Positions 15,482 to 25,046 of a stretch of 39,623 nucleotides of DNA are shown here, in pieces. The position numbers were made by a program, and so were the translations under genes. The notes under the pieces were generated by a model. That model worked only from the letters and a program-made list of their open reading frames with translations. It made no database searches and was not told the DNA's origin. Numbering within the stretch: the stretch's first letter is position 1; every line of letters starts with the position of its first letter. Source of the stretch: Methanolinea sp. (lineage in GTDB: Archaea; Halobacteriota; Methanomicrobia; Methanomicrobiales; Methanospirillaceae); assembly GCA_029907345.1 (NCBI GenBank), contig JARYMB010000014.1, positions 1 through 39,623 of the forward strand, written 5' to 3'.

Positions 15482-16972
15482 ATGGAGAGGAAGACAGAGG
15501 ACGTGGTCCGGAGGGGACGGTTAAAAGGGGAAAGGAGCGGCGAGATGATGCATTTCCTCTCGTCGATGGATGCGGACCGCTGCATAGCGGATGCAGATAT
15601 CCTCGTGGACATGGCCCATGTCCTGATGCTCGCAAAAAAGAACATCATCGGGAAAGAGACGGCAAAGGAGATTCTCCGGGCCCTCCTCGGGCTCTACGAT
15701 AACGGGATACCGGATCATGTCTTTGACGACCGGTTCGAGGACATCCATGCAGGGATCGAATCGTACCTCGTCTCTTCCATCGGCGAGGATGCCGGGGGGC
15801 GCCTCCACATCGGGAGATCGCGCAACGACGAGGTGGCGACCTGCATCCGGATGAGGGTCCGCGAGGATATCGCCCGCCAGCTCGCAATCCTGATCAGCCT
15901 CCGCGGTATCCTCCTCGACCTTGCCGGTGACCATACCGGGACCGTCATGCCGGGCTTTACGCACCTCCAGCATGCCCAGCCCACGACGCTTGCCCACCAC
16001 CTCCTCGCGCACGAGGCAGCATTTGCCCGCGACTTCGAGAGGCTGTGCGGGGCCTATTCCCGGACAAACAGGTGTCCCCTCGGGGCTGCCGCATTTGCCT
16101 CGACGAGTTATCCCGTCGACCGGGAAATCGTGGCATCGCTGCTTGGGTTCGATGGCATCCTCGATAACACGATGGACGCTGTTGCGTCCCGCGACTTCGC
16201 ACTCGAAGTCCTGTCTGACCTTTCCATCCTGATGACCCATGCAAGCCGCCTCTGCGAGGAACTGGTGCTGTGGAGTTCCCGTTTCGTGCGCTTCGTGGAA
16301 CTGGACGATGCCTTCTGCTCGACGAGTTCGATCATGCCGCAGAAGAAGAACCCGGACAGTGCCGAAGTGATGAGGGCAAAGGCCGGGTCGGTGCTCGGGG
16401 CGGCAGTTGCGGCCCTGGCCATCATGAAGGGACTCCCGATGAGCTACAACCGCGACCTCCAGGAGCTGACCCCGGCCCTCCTCCGCGGTATCCGCGACGC
16501 AAAGCACAGCACGAGGATCCTCGCCGACATGCTCTCCTCGGCATCCTTCAACACGGAAGAGATGGCAGCGGAGGCAGGCAGGGGGTATTCCACCGCCACG
16601 GATCTCGCGGATCTCCTCGTCCAGAAGTACGGGATGGCGTTTCGCACGGCACACACCCTGGTGGGAAGGGCGGTCTCGAAGGGGAGCCTTGACCTCGCAA
16701 CTCTGGATCGCGTCGCCGGGGAGGAGGGGATAGCGAGGCCCTCGGACCTCGGGCTGACGCAGCAGGAGATAGGCGCGGCCCTCGACCCGGTTGCGGCCGT
16801 CGACCGGAGGAGGGCCCCCGGTGCCCCGTCACCCTTCGCGGTAAAGGTGTCGCTTTCGGAGAGGAGGGCAGTACTCGACCGCGACTCCCGGTTCCTCGAC
16901 GAGAAGCGCAATGCCCTCTCCGAGGCAGTCAGGAGGCTTGTTGCCGACGCCCGGAGGGAGGCCGGGGCATGA
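15482..16972 (+). CDS. argH: Argininosuccinate lyase
   Basis: A 496-residue enzyme of the fumarase/aspartase superfamily that splits argininosuccinate to arginine and fumarate. Visible are DIHAGIE, HIGRSRNDEVAT (about 119-130), the catalytic-region FTHLQHAQPTT (about 159-169), and the superfamily signature SSIMPQKKNPDSAE (about 282-295). The N-terminal segment has no extra domain. The stop overlaps the gatD ATG by four bases. The fumarate it releases can feed the fumarase encoded nearby, though they are not in one operon. Confidence 0.97.
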   Translation: MERKTEDVVRRGRLKGERSGEMMHFLSSMDADRCIADADILVDMAHVLMLAKKNIIGKETAKEILRALLGLYDNGIPDHVFDDRFEDIHAGIESYLVSSIGEDAGGRLHIGRSRNDEVATCIRMRVREDIARQLAILISLRGILLDLAGDHTGTVMPGFTHLQHAQPTTLAHHLLAHEAAFARDFERLCGAYSRTNRCPLGAAAFASTSYPVDREIVASLLGFDGILDNTMDAVASRDFALEVLSDLSILMTHASRLCEELVLWSSRFVRFVELDDAFCSTSSIMPQKKNPDSAEVMRAKAGSVLGAAVAALAIMKGLPMSYNRDLQELTPALLRGIRDAKHSTRILADMLSSASFNTEEMAAEAGRGYSTATDLADLLVQKYGMAFRTAHTLVGRAVSKGSLDLATLDRVAGEEGIARPSDLGLTQQEIGAALDPVAAVDRRRAPGAPSPFAVKVSLSERRAVLDRDSRFLDEKRNALSEAVRRLVADARREAGA

Positions 16973-18219
16973 CCGGGTTCCTTCCGGGCGACCGCGTCTC
17001 CTTTTCCCTGGGCGGGCAGCCGGGGACGGGGACGTACATCACCGAAAGGGACGGGATGGCAGTCCTGAAACTCGACAGCGGGTACAACATCGGGATCCCG
17101 CCGGAGGGATGCACCCTCCTGGAACGGGTCGAGGTTCCCCGTCCGGTCGCAAAGGAAGTCATCCAGGACCCGTCCCTGCCGCCGCTCTCCATCATCTCCA
17201 CCGGTGGCACGATCGCGAGCCGGATCGACTACCGGACGGGTGCCGTGACGAGCCAGTTCGATGCTGCAGACATCCTCCGGGCAATTCCCGGCCTCCGGGA
17301 GATCGCCCGGTACACGACGAGGAAGATCTCGACCATCCTCTCGGAGAACATGACCCCGGCCCTCTGGTGCGAACTGGCCCGGGCGGTCTGTGCGGAGATC
17401 AGGGACGGGGCGCGTGGCGTGATCGTCACGCACGGGACGGACACGATGGGCTACACGGCGGCGGCACTCAGTTTCATGCTCGACACGCCGGTCCCGGTCG
17501 TCTTCGTCGGTTCGCAGAGGTCTGCAGACCGCCCCAGTTCCGATAACCAGATGAACGCGCTCTGCAGCTCACGCGTAGGGGTAAGCGACCTCTCAGAAGT
17601 CGTTGTCGTCATGCACGAGACCACGAGCGACGACCGGTGCGCGATACACCGGGGGACGCGGGTGAGGAAGATGCACACGTCGCGGAGGGATGCGTTCCAG
17701 AGCCTGGGAACATCCCCCCTCGGGTACGTGAGTTACCCGGATCTCGAGGTGACGCTCTCGCCCGATGCACGGCGGCGTAACGACGGAGAGCCCATCCTCC
17801 GCGACAGGCTCGAGGAACGGTGCGCTCTTCTCCAGTTCTATCCCGGGATGCCTCCGGATACGCTCCGTAACTATGGTTCCTGCAGGGGGCTCGTCATCGC
17901 CGGGACGGGACTGGGACACGTGAGTTCAGGCATGGTCCCGGAGATCAAGGATCTCATCGATGGCGGGACGATGGTCGTGATGACGTCCCAGTGCCTCCAT
18001 GGCCGGGTCTGCGACAGGGTCTACGACACGGGCCGCGACCTCCTGAAGGCCGGGGTCATCGAGGGCGAGGACATGCTCCCCGAAACGGCCCTCGTCAAGC
18101 TGATGTGGGTGCTCGGGAATGCAAAAGACGGGGAGGAAGCCCGTGCGCTCATGCAAAGGAACCTGAAAGGAGAATATTTGCCGAGGTCAATGCCATGGGA
18201 AGCGAAGAGCAGGGCTTAA
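16969..18219 (+). CDS. gatD: Glu-tRNA(Gln) amidotransferase subunit D
   Basis: A 416-residue asparaginase-like subunit that releases ammonia from glutamine (or asparagine) for archaeal GatDE. An N-terminal SH3-like part (residues 1-50) is followed by the asparaginase domain. Catalytic threonines are in ISTGGTIAS (about 81-89) and VTHGTDTMGYT (about 153-163). FVGSQRSADRPSSDN is the loop between them. It starts within the argH stop and its end overlaps the gatE start by 25 bases. With GatE it makes Gln-tRNA(Gln) by transamidation in the cytoplasm. Confidence 0.97.
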   Translation: MTGFLPGDRVSFSLGGQPGTGTYITERDGMAVLKLDSGYNIGIPPEGCTLLERVEVPRPVAKEVIQDPSLPPLSIISTGGTIASRIDYRTGAVTSQFDAADILRAIPGLREIARYTTRKISTILSENMTPALWCELARAVCAEIRDGARGVIVTHGTDTMGYTAAALSFMLDTPVPVVFVGSQRSADRPSSDNQMNALCSSRVGVSDLSEVVVVMHETTSDDRCAIHRGTRVRKMHTSRRDAFQSLGTSPLGYVSYPDLEVTLSPDARRRNDGEPILRDRLEERCALLQFYPGMPPDTLRNYGSCRGLVIAGTGLGHVSSGMVPEIKDLIDGGTMVVMTSQCLHGRVCDRVYDTGRDLLKAGVIEGEDMLPETALVKLMWVLGNAKDGEEARALMQRNLKGEYLPRSMPWEAKSRA

Positions 18220-20051
18220 AAGCCGGGATCGAGATCCACCAGCAGTTAAACACGCGGGAGAAACTGTTCTGCCACTGTCCCCCCGTCCTCCGCCCCTTCG
18301 ACCAGCGGAACGGGGAATTCTTCCGGTACCTCCGGGCTACGGAGAGCGAGCTCGGCGAGATAGACAGGGCGGCAGAAGAGGAGATGAAGAACCTCCGGCG
18401 GTTCTGCTACTACACGTACGACACGACGTGCCTCGTGGAGAACGACGAGGAACCCCCTGCCCCGTTGAACAGGGAAGCACTCTTCATCTGCCTCCAGATC
18501 GCCAAGATGTGCGGGATGACGCCGGTTCCGCAGGTCCACACGATGCGCAAGCTCGTCATCGACGGCTCGAACACGAGCGGTTTCCAGCGGACAGCGCTCG
18601 TTGCCGTGAACGGCACCCTGCCGGGAGGCGTTCCCATCGAGACGATATGCCTCGAGGAAGAGGCAGCCCAGAGGGTGGAAGGGGACACGTTCTCCCTCGA
18701 CCGGCTGGGAATCCCGCTCGTGGAGATCACGACTGCGCCCACCATGCGGACACCGGAAGAGGTCGCAGAGGTCGCACGGTACATCGGCATGGTGCTCCGG
18801 TCCACGGGCATGGTCCGGAGGGGGCTCGGGACGATCCGGCAGGACATCAACATCTCCATTCCCGGCGGGGCACGGGTCGAGATCAAGGGTGTCCAGGAGC
18901 TTGACCTGATCGCCGAGGTCGTGCGGAGGGAGGTGCAGAGACAGAAGAACCTCCTCTCCATACGGGACCGCCTCCTTGCCCGCGGAGCCGGCGTCGATCC
19001 CCGGGTCCGGGATGTAACCCCCCTCTTTTCAGGGACGAAATCGTCGATCCTCAGGAAGGCGCCCTGCATCCTCTCCGTCCTGCTGCCCGGTTTTGCCGGT
19101 CTCGTGGGCAGTGAGATCCAGCCGGGAAGGAGGCTTGGGAGCGAGTTTTCCGACTACGCGAAGAAGTGTGGTGTCGGCGGGATCTTCCACACCGACGAAC
19201 TCCCTGCCTACGGTATCACGGGGGAGGAGGTCGAAGCCCTCCGGAAGGCGACCGGGGCCAGGGAAGAGGACTGCGTTGTCATCGTTGCCGCAGACGCCGG
19301 ACGTGCGGAGTGCGCGTGCCGCCAGGTCATCCGGCGGGCCGGGCTTGCCCTCGAGGGTGTCCCCGAGGAGACGCGCCGGATGGAGGAAGGGGGCAACACC
19401 TCGTACATGCGGCCGTTGCCGGGCGCTGCACGCATGTACCCCGAGACCGACGTCCTTCCCGTCAGGATCACCCGGGAGTACTGGGACTCGATCCCGGTCC
19501 CCGAACTTCTCGAGAAACGGGCCGCCCGGTTCGCAAGCGAGCTCGGGCTCGATCCGGCGCTTGCCCAACAGGTCGCCTACTCCGGGAACCTCCCGCTTTT
19601 TGAGGAAGCCGTCCGCAGGGGTGTTGCACCACCCCTTGCTGCACGGACACTCCTTGCCACGGTCAGGGAGATCTCGCGTGAGGGACTGGATACCAGCGTC
19701 CTTCTCGAGCCCCGTGAAACCGCCGGTGACCCTGCAATCCTTTCCGTTCTCCTCGCCGTCGCGGAAGGAAGGCTCGCAAAGGAAGCGGTCCCCCAGGTGC
19801 TCAGGTCGATCTGCCAGGGGACCGGGGTGTCCGCGGCAATCGCAGCTCTTGAGCCACGCATCGACGATGCACAGCTCCGTGCCATTGCCGGCAGGCTGGT
19901 GCGGGAGAGAATTGCATTCGTCCGGGAAAAGGGGCATTCCGCTCTTGGTCCGCTCATGGGGCCCATGATGAAGGAGGTCGGGGGGACAGTCGACGGAAAG
20001 AAGGTCTCGCAGGTCCTCCGCGACGCGATCAGGGACGCCCTCGGGGGATGA
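18195..20051 (+). CDS. gatE: Glu-tRNA(Gln) amidotransferase subunit E
   Basis: A 618-residue synthetase-like subunit that binds and activates Glu-tRNA(Gln). GLKAGIEIHQQLNT at the start is the GatB/GatE signature. The cradle part shows RKLVIDGSNTSGFQRT, LEEEAAQ and DRLGIPLVEI-TTAPTM, and RQDINISIPGG. A GAD-type insertion (about 285-400) distinguishes GatE from GatB, and the C-terminus is a YqeY-like helical domain ending in VSQVLRDAIRDAL. The ATG at 18195 follows GAGGT. The longer open frame upstream is antisense-frame noise inside gatD. Confidence 0.97.
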   Translation: MGSEEQGLKAGIEIHQQLNTREKLFCHCPPVLRPFDQRNGEFFRYLRATESELGEIDRAAEEEMKNLRRFCYYTYDTTCLVENDEEPPAPLNREALFICLQIAKMCGMTPVPQVHTMRKLVIDGSNTSGFQRTALVAVNGTLPGGVPIETICLEEEAAQRVEGDTFSLDRLGIPLVEITTAPTMRTPEEVAEVARYIGMVLRSTGMVRRGLGTIRQDINISIPGGARVEIKGVQELDLIAEVVRREVQRQKNLLSIRDRLLARGAGVDPRVRDVTPLFSGTKSSILRKAPCILSVLLPGFAGLVGSEIQPGRRLGSEFSDYAKKCGVGGIFHTDELPAYGITGEEVEALRKATGAREEDCVVIVAADAGRAECACRQVIRRAGLALEGVPEETRRMEEGGNTSYMRPLPGAARMYPETDVLPVRITREYWDSIPVPELLEKRAARFASELGLDPALAQQVAYSGNLPLFEEAVRRGVAPPLAARTLLATVREISREGLDTSVLLEPRETAGDPAILSVLLAVAEGRLAKEAVPQVLRSICQGTGVSAAIAALEPRIDDAQLRAIAGRLVRERIAFVREKGHSALGPLMGPMMKEVGGTVDGKKVSQVLRDAIRDALGG

Positions 20052-20083
20052 GGTGTCATCGGCCGCCTCCTTCACCCAAAGGA

Positions 20084-20093
20084 AGTATTAAAA
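20084..20093 (+). promoter_or_regulatory. TATA box for the DUF5350 gene
   Basis: AGTATTAAAA is about 40 bases before the ATG at 20127, leaving a short leader with an AAGGAG ribosome-binding site at 20114-20119. Confidence 0.5.
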
Positions 20094-20126
20094 GAACCCG
20101 GAACGTATTCAATAAGGAGTTTGCCT

Positions 20127-20453
20127 ATGGGAAAGACTGGATCCGTGCAATGGACGCAGGTAAAGGGAGTGAAAGGCCAGATCCGCCTCGTACCCCGGTC
20201 GGAGGGCGAAGTGAAGAAACCCGGACCGAACCAGAGGTTCAAGGCGGGCGCGACCCTGAAGAAGCTGGAGGAAGCATCGGGCGAGGGCCACGGAGGTTAC
20301 CGTGGTCGTTCCGGGGGACGCGGGGGACGCGGGGGACGTGGAGGCCGCGGGCGGTCGTCCGAATCGGGACCCGTCGCCAACCCGATGGTGAGAAAGGCCC
20401 TCCGCCGGTCCAAGGCTTCGATACTCGGGGCAAAACAGAAAGCCTCCCGGTAA
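20127..20453 (+). CDS. DUF5350 family protein with an RGG box
   Basis: A 108-residue basic protein. The N-terminus (MGKTGSVQW, KGVKGQIRLVP, KKPGPNQRF) and C-terminus (ANPMVRKALRRSKASILG) match a conserved methanogen family I recall as DUF5350, function unknown. Residues about 56-77 are almost only Gly and Arg with repeated RGG units, a type of sequence that binds RNA in other proteins. The underlying DNA has three near-identical GGGGGACGC-type units. Start: ATG 20127 rather than a TTG six bases earlier, because AAGGAG has correct spacing to the ATG. Single gene with TATA box and T7 terminator. An RNA- or ribosome-linked role is an inference. Confidence 0.85.
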   Translation: MGKTGSVQWTQVKGVKGQIRLVPRSEGEVKKPGPNQRFKAGATLKKLEEASGEGHGGYRGRSGGRGGRGGRGGRGRSSESGPVANPMVRKALRRSKASILGAKQKASR

Positions 20454-20454
20454 A

Positions 20455-20461
20455 TTTTTTT
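20455..20461 (+). terminator. T7 terminator after DUF5350
   Basis: A run of seven T one base after the TAA stop codon. The 210 bases beyond it, up to the next gene, hold only short inverted repeats and C/T-rich sequence. Confidence 0.55.
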
Positions 20462-20672
20462 GATCCCCCTTGGGAAGGGACATTTTTGGGGAATAATCCC
20501 TGCGGATCCTGTTGGATACTGCCTTTTGGGAACGTATTCCCGGTTTTTTCCCCTCAGGAGTGTCCGGAGCCACCCGGGATCGTCTCCCCCCATGCAGGGG
20601 AAAAAGGGAAAGGGCAGAAGGAAAATGCTCCCCCTCCAGAAGTATCTTGTATCCCGGCATTGAAGTGAAAAT

Positions 20673-21029
20673 ATGGATCCGAAGGCTGCAATCAGGAATT
20701 ACCAGTTTGCCGAGAGGGCTAAGAGCGAGCTCATCATCTGCTCCCAGCTGACCATCGCACTTGCCGGTTTTCCCGGGCAGGAACGTCCCGGCGGGAAACG
20801 GATGCTTGTCCTCCTCCTCGAGGCAGTCCGCTCGGAACTTGAGTTTGCGTGGAGGGGAACCGAGTCGCAGGAGTTCCGGAAAGCCATAAACCTCCTCTCC
20901 GAGTCGATCAGCATCGTCGAAAGTGACAACTATGGTGGAGCGTCGCTGAAGATCAGCGAATCGATCAGCGCTGTCACGACTGCAGCCCAGGCGGCATGGC
21001 AGGTCCTCGGAGAGCATGGACTCGTCTGA
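20673..21029 (+). CDS. Conserved-looking helical hypothetical protein
   Basis: A 118-residue protein I do not recognise. It is predicted mostly helical (MDPKAAIRNYQFAERAKSEL at the start, ISESISAVTTAAQAAW at the end), without membrane segments, signal peptide or metal motifs. Codon use is like the neighbours. The stop overlaps the nitroreductase ATG by 14 bases, which argues that it is a real first gene of the operon ending with DUF2070. The ATG is preceded by a weak GTGA. Confidence 0.75.
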   Translation: MDPKAAIRNYQFAERAKSELIICSQLTIALAGFPGQERPGGKRMLVLLLEAVRSELEFAWRGTESQEFRKAINLLSESISIVESDNYGGASLKISESISAVTTAAQAAWQVLGEHGLV

Positions 21030-21543
21030 ATTCCACGAGTTCCTCATCTCCCGCTCGTCGGTCAGGGAGTTCCGGGACGAGCCGGTACCCGAATCCGATA
21101 TCACGTACATCCTCGACTGTGCGAGCACCGCACCGAGTGCGGGCAACCTCGAGGCCTGGGACGTTGTCCTTGTCACCGCCCGGGATGTCCGGGAAGAGCT
21201 CTCTGATGCAGCCTATGGCCAGGAGCACGTGAGGGATGCGCCCGTCCTCCTTGTCGTGTGCGCCAATTACGTGCGGTCCATGTCCCAGTACGGAGAGAGG
21301 GGCATCCTCTTTGCCCTCCAGGATGCAACGATTGCGTGCACGTACATGATGCTCGCGGCCCACGCCCGCCGGCTCCACTCGTGCTGGGTCGGGGCATTCG
21401 TCGAGGAAGACGTGAGGACGGTGCTCGGTCTTCCTGCGCACGTGCGGCCCGTGGCAATCCTCTGCGTGGGCAGGGGGCACCCTCCCGGGAGGCTCACGGA
21501 ACGGCTTCCCGTGGGAGAACACGTCCATTCCAATGCATGGTGA
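21016..21543 (+). CDS. Nitroreductase-family flavoprotein
   Basis: A 175-residue FMN-binding oxidoreductase of the short nitroreductase family. The FMN phosphate contact [12 protein letters not shown] (about 13-24), [18 protein letters not shown] (about 36-53) and the C-terminal [16 protein letters not shown] region are typical. The native substrate cannot be told; in methanogens such proteins are often of unknown role. GGAG precedes the ATG. The gene overlaps its upstream neighbour, and its stop overlaps the region just before the UPF0212 start. Confidence 0.92.
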   Translation: MDSSEFHEFLISRSSVREFRDEPVPESDITYILDCASTAPSAGNLEAWDVVLVTARDVREELSDAAYGQEHVRDAPVLLVVCANYVRSMSQYGERGILFALQDATIACTYMMLAAHARRLHSCWVGAFVEEDVRTVLGLPAHVRPVAILCVGRGHPPGRLTERLPVGEHVHSNAW

Positions 21544-21553
21544 TGGTGGGCAG

Positions 21554-21892
21554 ATGCCAGACTATTCCGTAATCCTTGAAGGTGCATTCATCGTGAGAGA
21601 TGTCTCCTCCCTCGATGACGCGGTCAGCATAGCGATCTCCGAAGCAGGGAAACGTCTCAACCCGGTTGCGGCATACGTGGACGTCGAGGTGGGCATGCTC
21701 GCCTGCCCGTTCTGCGAAGGCGAGCTCAACAGTGCACTCGTGGTGGCAAAGACGGCACTCGTGGGTCTCCTGCTCGAGATGAAGGTGTTTCGTGCAGAGT
21801 CGCCGGAGCATGCGACCAGGATTGCGCGGTCCGTCATCGGGAAGGCTTTGAAGGACGTGCCCCTCCAGGTCAAGGAGGTATGCCCCCTGTGA
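21554..21892 (+). CDS. UPF0212 (DUF555) family protein
   Basis: A 112-residue archaeal-specific protein of unknown function. The family features are [19 protein letters not shown] near the N-terminus and a CPFC pair (about residues 49-52) that could bind metal or be redox active. Start: ATG 21554 ([10 protein letters not shown]) after GGTGGG; a further ATG at 21533 would add seven residues with no homology. Its stop overlaps the following kinase gene by 13 bases. Confidence 0.9.
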   Translation: MPDYSVILEGAFIVRDVSSLDDAVSIAISEAGKRLNPVAAYVDVEVGMLACPFCEGELNSALVVAKTALVGLLLEMKVFRAESPEHATRIARSVIGKALKDVPLQVKEVCPL

Positions 21893-22812
21893 TCTACGTC
21901 GTCGGGCATACGGCAATCGACCATATCTGCCGTATCAGGGATTTCCCCCCGCCCAACGGCTCGGTCACGATCGAGGAAAGGAAGGTCTTCTTCGGGGGAG
22001 GGGCTGCAAACATCGCTGCAGGGATAGTAAGGCTCGGCGTGCCCTGCACCCTCGTCAGTGCCGTGGGCGACGACTTTGCCGGGAGCGGGTACGACAGCTG
22101 GCAGAAGTCCCTCGGCATCCGGCAGCAGTTATTCCGGGTTGAGGGTGCCCATACCCCGACGGCGTTCATGTTCACGAACGAGAGGGGTGACCAGATAACA
22201 TTCTTCGAGTGGGGGGCATCGGGGATCTTTGCCACGGCTCCGGCCCCTGCGCTCCCGTTTGTCCACATGGCGACGGCAGACCCTGATTTCAACGTCCGCG
22301 TGGCACAGAATGCACGGTTCTGCACGTTCGACCCCGGACAGGACCTCCACAGGTATTCGGCCGGCCAGCTCGAATCGATCCTGTCCCGCGTTGCGATTCT
22401 CTTTGCAAACCAGCACGAGGTGGAGGGGATGTGCAGGACGCTGGGCCTGACGAAGGAGGCCCTTTCCGCCCGCGTCCCGATCGCGGTCTTCACTGCAGGG
22501 GCGAAGGGGAGCGACCTCTTCATGGGCACGGACCATGTCCACATACCTGCTGTCAGGGTGAAGATGGCGGATCCGACGGGGGCCGGCGATGCGTACAGGG
22601 CAGGTTTCCTTGCCGCATACCACAGGGGATATGCCGTGCCGGACTGCTGCTGGATAGGCAGCGTCACCGCGTCTTTTGCCGTCGAGGTAGCCGGCTGCCA
22701 GACCAACCTCCCCACGTGGGAGATGATGGTTGCCCGGTACTCCGCACATTTCGGTGCGTTCCCGGAACCCTCTTCCCGGGACGATTTCGAGGAAGGGCGG
22801 GATCGGGAATGA
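21880..22812 (+). CDS. PfkB-family carbohydrate/nucleoside kinase
   Basis: A 310-residue ribokinase-like enzyme. The N-terminal [17 protein letters not shown] holds the substrate-binding glycines. The anion hole and catalytic base lie in [17 protein letters not shown], the PfkB signature 2. The sequence resembles the archaeal group that includes broad nucleoside kinases, so a nucleoside or sugar phosphorylation role is plausible but not resolved. It overlaps UPF0212 at its start and DUF2070 (ATGA) at its end. Confidence 0.92.
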   Translation: MPPVIYVVGHTAIDHICRIRDFPPPNGSVTIEERKVFFGGGAANIAAGIVRLGVPCTLVSAVGDDFAGSGYDSWQKSLGIRQQLFRVEGAHTPTAFMFTNERGDQITFFEWGASGIFATAPAPALPFVHMATADPDFNVRVAQNARFCTFDPGQDLHRYSAGQLESILSRVAILFANQHEVEGMCRTLGLTKEALSARVPIAVFTAGAKGSDLFMGTDHVHIPAVRVKMADPTGAGDAYRAGFLAAYHRGYAVPDCCWIGSVTASFAVEVAGCQTNLPTWEMMVARYSAHFGAFPEPSSRDDFEEGRDRE

Positions 22813-24551
22813 GCATGCCCGTTTCCGGCGGGGAGATGAGGATCGAGAGGCTGGCACGGTACCTGTTCAACGCGCCGTCCTGGCCCGTCTCCCTCGTTAT
22901 CCTTTCAATCCTCGGACTCATCCTCGACGCGGTCACCATGAGGACCGGGGACACCCCCTTCCTGGGAACCCTCTTTTTTACGGTTCCGGCACTGTGCGCA
23001 TTCCTCCTCACGAAGCCTCTCGTGAGCCTCCTCGGTCGTCCCATGACCTGGAACCGGTCAGCCCTCCTTGCCCTCTCCTGTGCGGTCTTCGGGATGCTCA
23101 TCGTGCTCTGCAGCCTCATCGTCTCTCCCCCGCACATCGGCCTTTCGTATGCAATCGCGCTCGGCTTCATCCTCGGGCTGCGGCTGCTCGTGCTCGTTGC
23201 CATCGCCGACTACCGGGTAACGAGGATGATCGTTCCTTCCGCAAGCCAGAGTCTCCCCGGGATCCTCGTCGGGGCACTGGTGATGGAACCGGTCTTTCTC
23301 CCTCTCTCCCTCCTCCTCCAGGTCCTGTTCTGTGCCGGTTTCATCGTCCTGATCTGGCTCATCGACAGGCCGTTATACCGGGCGTTCCACGTCCGCGGCC
23401 TTGACTTCATCAACTCGTTCCTCGCGCACTTAACCGACGGCTCACGGGCGCTCGAGGGGTACTTCGAGAAGATCGGGGAGGAGGTCACCGTCCCGCAGGT
23501 CAGTATCTTCTTCTCCCGGAAGGGACGCCGCGGTCTCCTGATCACGATCCCGAACGTCCATCCCGGACCCGTCGGGGAGATCGGAGGGGGGAACCTCCCG
23601 AAGGGCATGCAGGCAGGGTTCGACGAGATGGTGATGGTCCCCCACGGGGCCGCCACCCATGACTTCAATCCCGTGTCCGAGAAGGAGATTGGAAAACTCG
23701 CAGACGCCGTGGGAAAGACCCGCGACTCTCTCCGGTACTCGCCGCTTGCGTCAAAGTCCGTCCGGTTCTCGGAAGGCTCGGTCTCTCTCCTCTGCCAGGT
23801 ATTTGATTCCACCCTTCTCATCGTCAGCACGCGATCTCCCGAGCGCACGGAGGACATCGACTTCAATATCGGGATGACGATCATGGGAGAAGGGCACCGG
23901 TTCTTCGAGAACGTGGGGTTCATCGATGCCCATAACTGTTCGGCCGGAGACGTCAGTTACGTCCTTCCTGCAACGAGGCTTGCCATGGAGTATTACCGGG
24001 CAGGCATGAAGGCGATAAGGGAGATGCCCGGAAAACCAAGGGAACCCCTGGAACTGGGCATCTCCCGGGTCAATGTACCCTTCACGAGGGAACAGGGCTT
24101 TGGGGATAACGGGATCCAGCTTGCCCTCGTCAGGACCCGGGATCAGACGACCGCATACGTGCTCTTTGACGGAAACAACATGGAGGCCGGTGTCAGGGAG
24201 GCGATCAGGGACTATCTTCTCGGCCGCGTGGACGAGGCAGAGGTGATGACCACCGATTCCCACGTGGTCAACACGGTCCGGGGGAGGAACCCCGTGGGGC
24301 TCCACGTTCCGGTGGAAGAGATCATCCCATGGGTGGAAAAAGCTCTTTCCGAGGCTTTTTTGGATCTCTCACCCGCGGAGGCTGCAGGGAGCACGGCATG
24401 GTGCGAGGGAATCAGGATATTTGGATCTCACCGGATCACGCAGATGGCAAGCACCGTCAACACGATGCTCGTCTTCATCCCGTTCATCAGTGCAGGCATG
24501 CTCCTGCTCGTCTTCATTCTCTCCGTGCTTGCCTACATCCTCATCGGGTGA
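22809..24551 (+). CDS. DUF2070 integral membrane protein
   Basis: A 580-residue archaeal membrane protein of unknown function. Hydrophobic helices fill residues about 25-190, a large soluble domain follows (about 200-540; NVHPGPVGEIGGGNLP, MVPHGAATHDFNPVS, DAHNCSAGDVSY), and one last helix is at the C-terminus (FIPFISAGMLLLVFILSVLA). The conserved His, Asp and Asn of the soluble domain look like a possible metal or active site. The ATG overlaps the kinase stop by four bases. Open frame upstream of 22809 is noise. Confidence 0.93.
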   Translation: MSMPVSGGEMRIERLARYLFNAPSWPVSLVILSILGLILDAVTMRTGDTPFLGTLFFTVPALCAFLLTKPLVSLLGRPMTWNRSALLALSCAVFGMLIVLCSLIVSPPHIGLSYAIALGFILGLRLLVLVAIADYRVTRMIVPSASQSLPGILVGALVMEPVFLPLSLLLQVLFCAGFIVLIWLIDRPLYRAFHVRGLDFINSFLAHLTDGSRALEGYFEKIGEEVTVPQVSIFFSRKGRRGLLITIPNVHPGPVGEIGGGNLPKGMQAGFDEMVMVPHGAATHDFNPVSEKEIGKLADAVGKTRDSLRYSPLASKSVRFSEGSVSLLCQVFDSTLLIVSTRSPERTEDIDFNIGMTIMGEGHRFFENVGFIDAHNCSAGDVSYVLPATRLAMEYYRAGMKAIREMPGKPREPLELGISRVNVPFTREQGFGDNGIQLALVRTRDQTTAYVLFDGNNMEAGVREAIRDYLLGRVDEAEVMTTDSHVVNTVRGRNPVGLHVPVEEIIPWVEKALSEAFLDLSPAEAAGSTAWCEGIRIFGSHRITQMASTVNTMLVFIPFISAGMLLLVFILSVLAYILIG

Positions 24552-25046
24552 CGCGGGTTGCACGAGTGTTTCCATGGCCCGGCAGAATGAAGTGTCGGTA
24601 CGTGTCCTGTAGCCGGGATAAACTGCTCATAAGGATAGTACCATCATGATCCAGGTGGATGAATCAATTGATGCGTGAGAGTATCAGGCAATGATCAATT
24701 GGAGTATCAGCATTTTCCAGCCCTGGACCATGCTGGTTTCACTCATTCTTTTACACTGTTCTGTATATAAATTTTTCTTATTTTTTATCAAAAATCCGGA
24801 TGAAATTGCCTGAATTTATCTTTCAGAATATATTTCCTGACTGTTCCGAAAAAAAATTCGTGATCTCTTTTTTTATTCCCCATTCCGGATCTCTCTTGTC
24901 CCCGGCGATACATTCCCGCAGGAAACGGGATCGGCGGTGTCCTCCAAAAAATTTCAGATTTCATTTATTTTAACGATTCGAGTCTTAATAGGTGTCTGAC
25001 GCCACCTTTACATGGTCAGCGGATCCATAGAGATCACGGTGACATC
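24552..25046. other. 495-bp AT-rich intergenic region
   Basis: No convincing gene. The first 150 bases have near-duplicate elements: ATCAATTG followed by GAGTATCAG occurs at 24663-24687 (eight-base gap) and again at 24694-24710 (no gap). The middle (about 24740-24880) is very AT-rich, with a TATA-like GTATATAAATTT near 24765 and T7 near 24866, a layout that could fit a small RNA of about 80-100 bases. The last part probably holds the promoter of the gene at 25047 (ATTTATTTTAA near 24964). Confidence 0.5.

Noticed and set aside
20313-20345. Short tandem GGGGGACGC units taken as a CRISPR or regulatory repeat
   Set aside because: The units are in frame inside a coding sequence and encode the RGG box.
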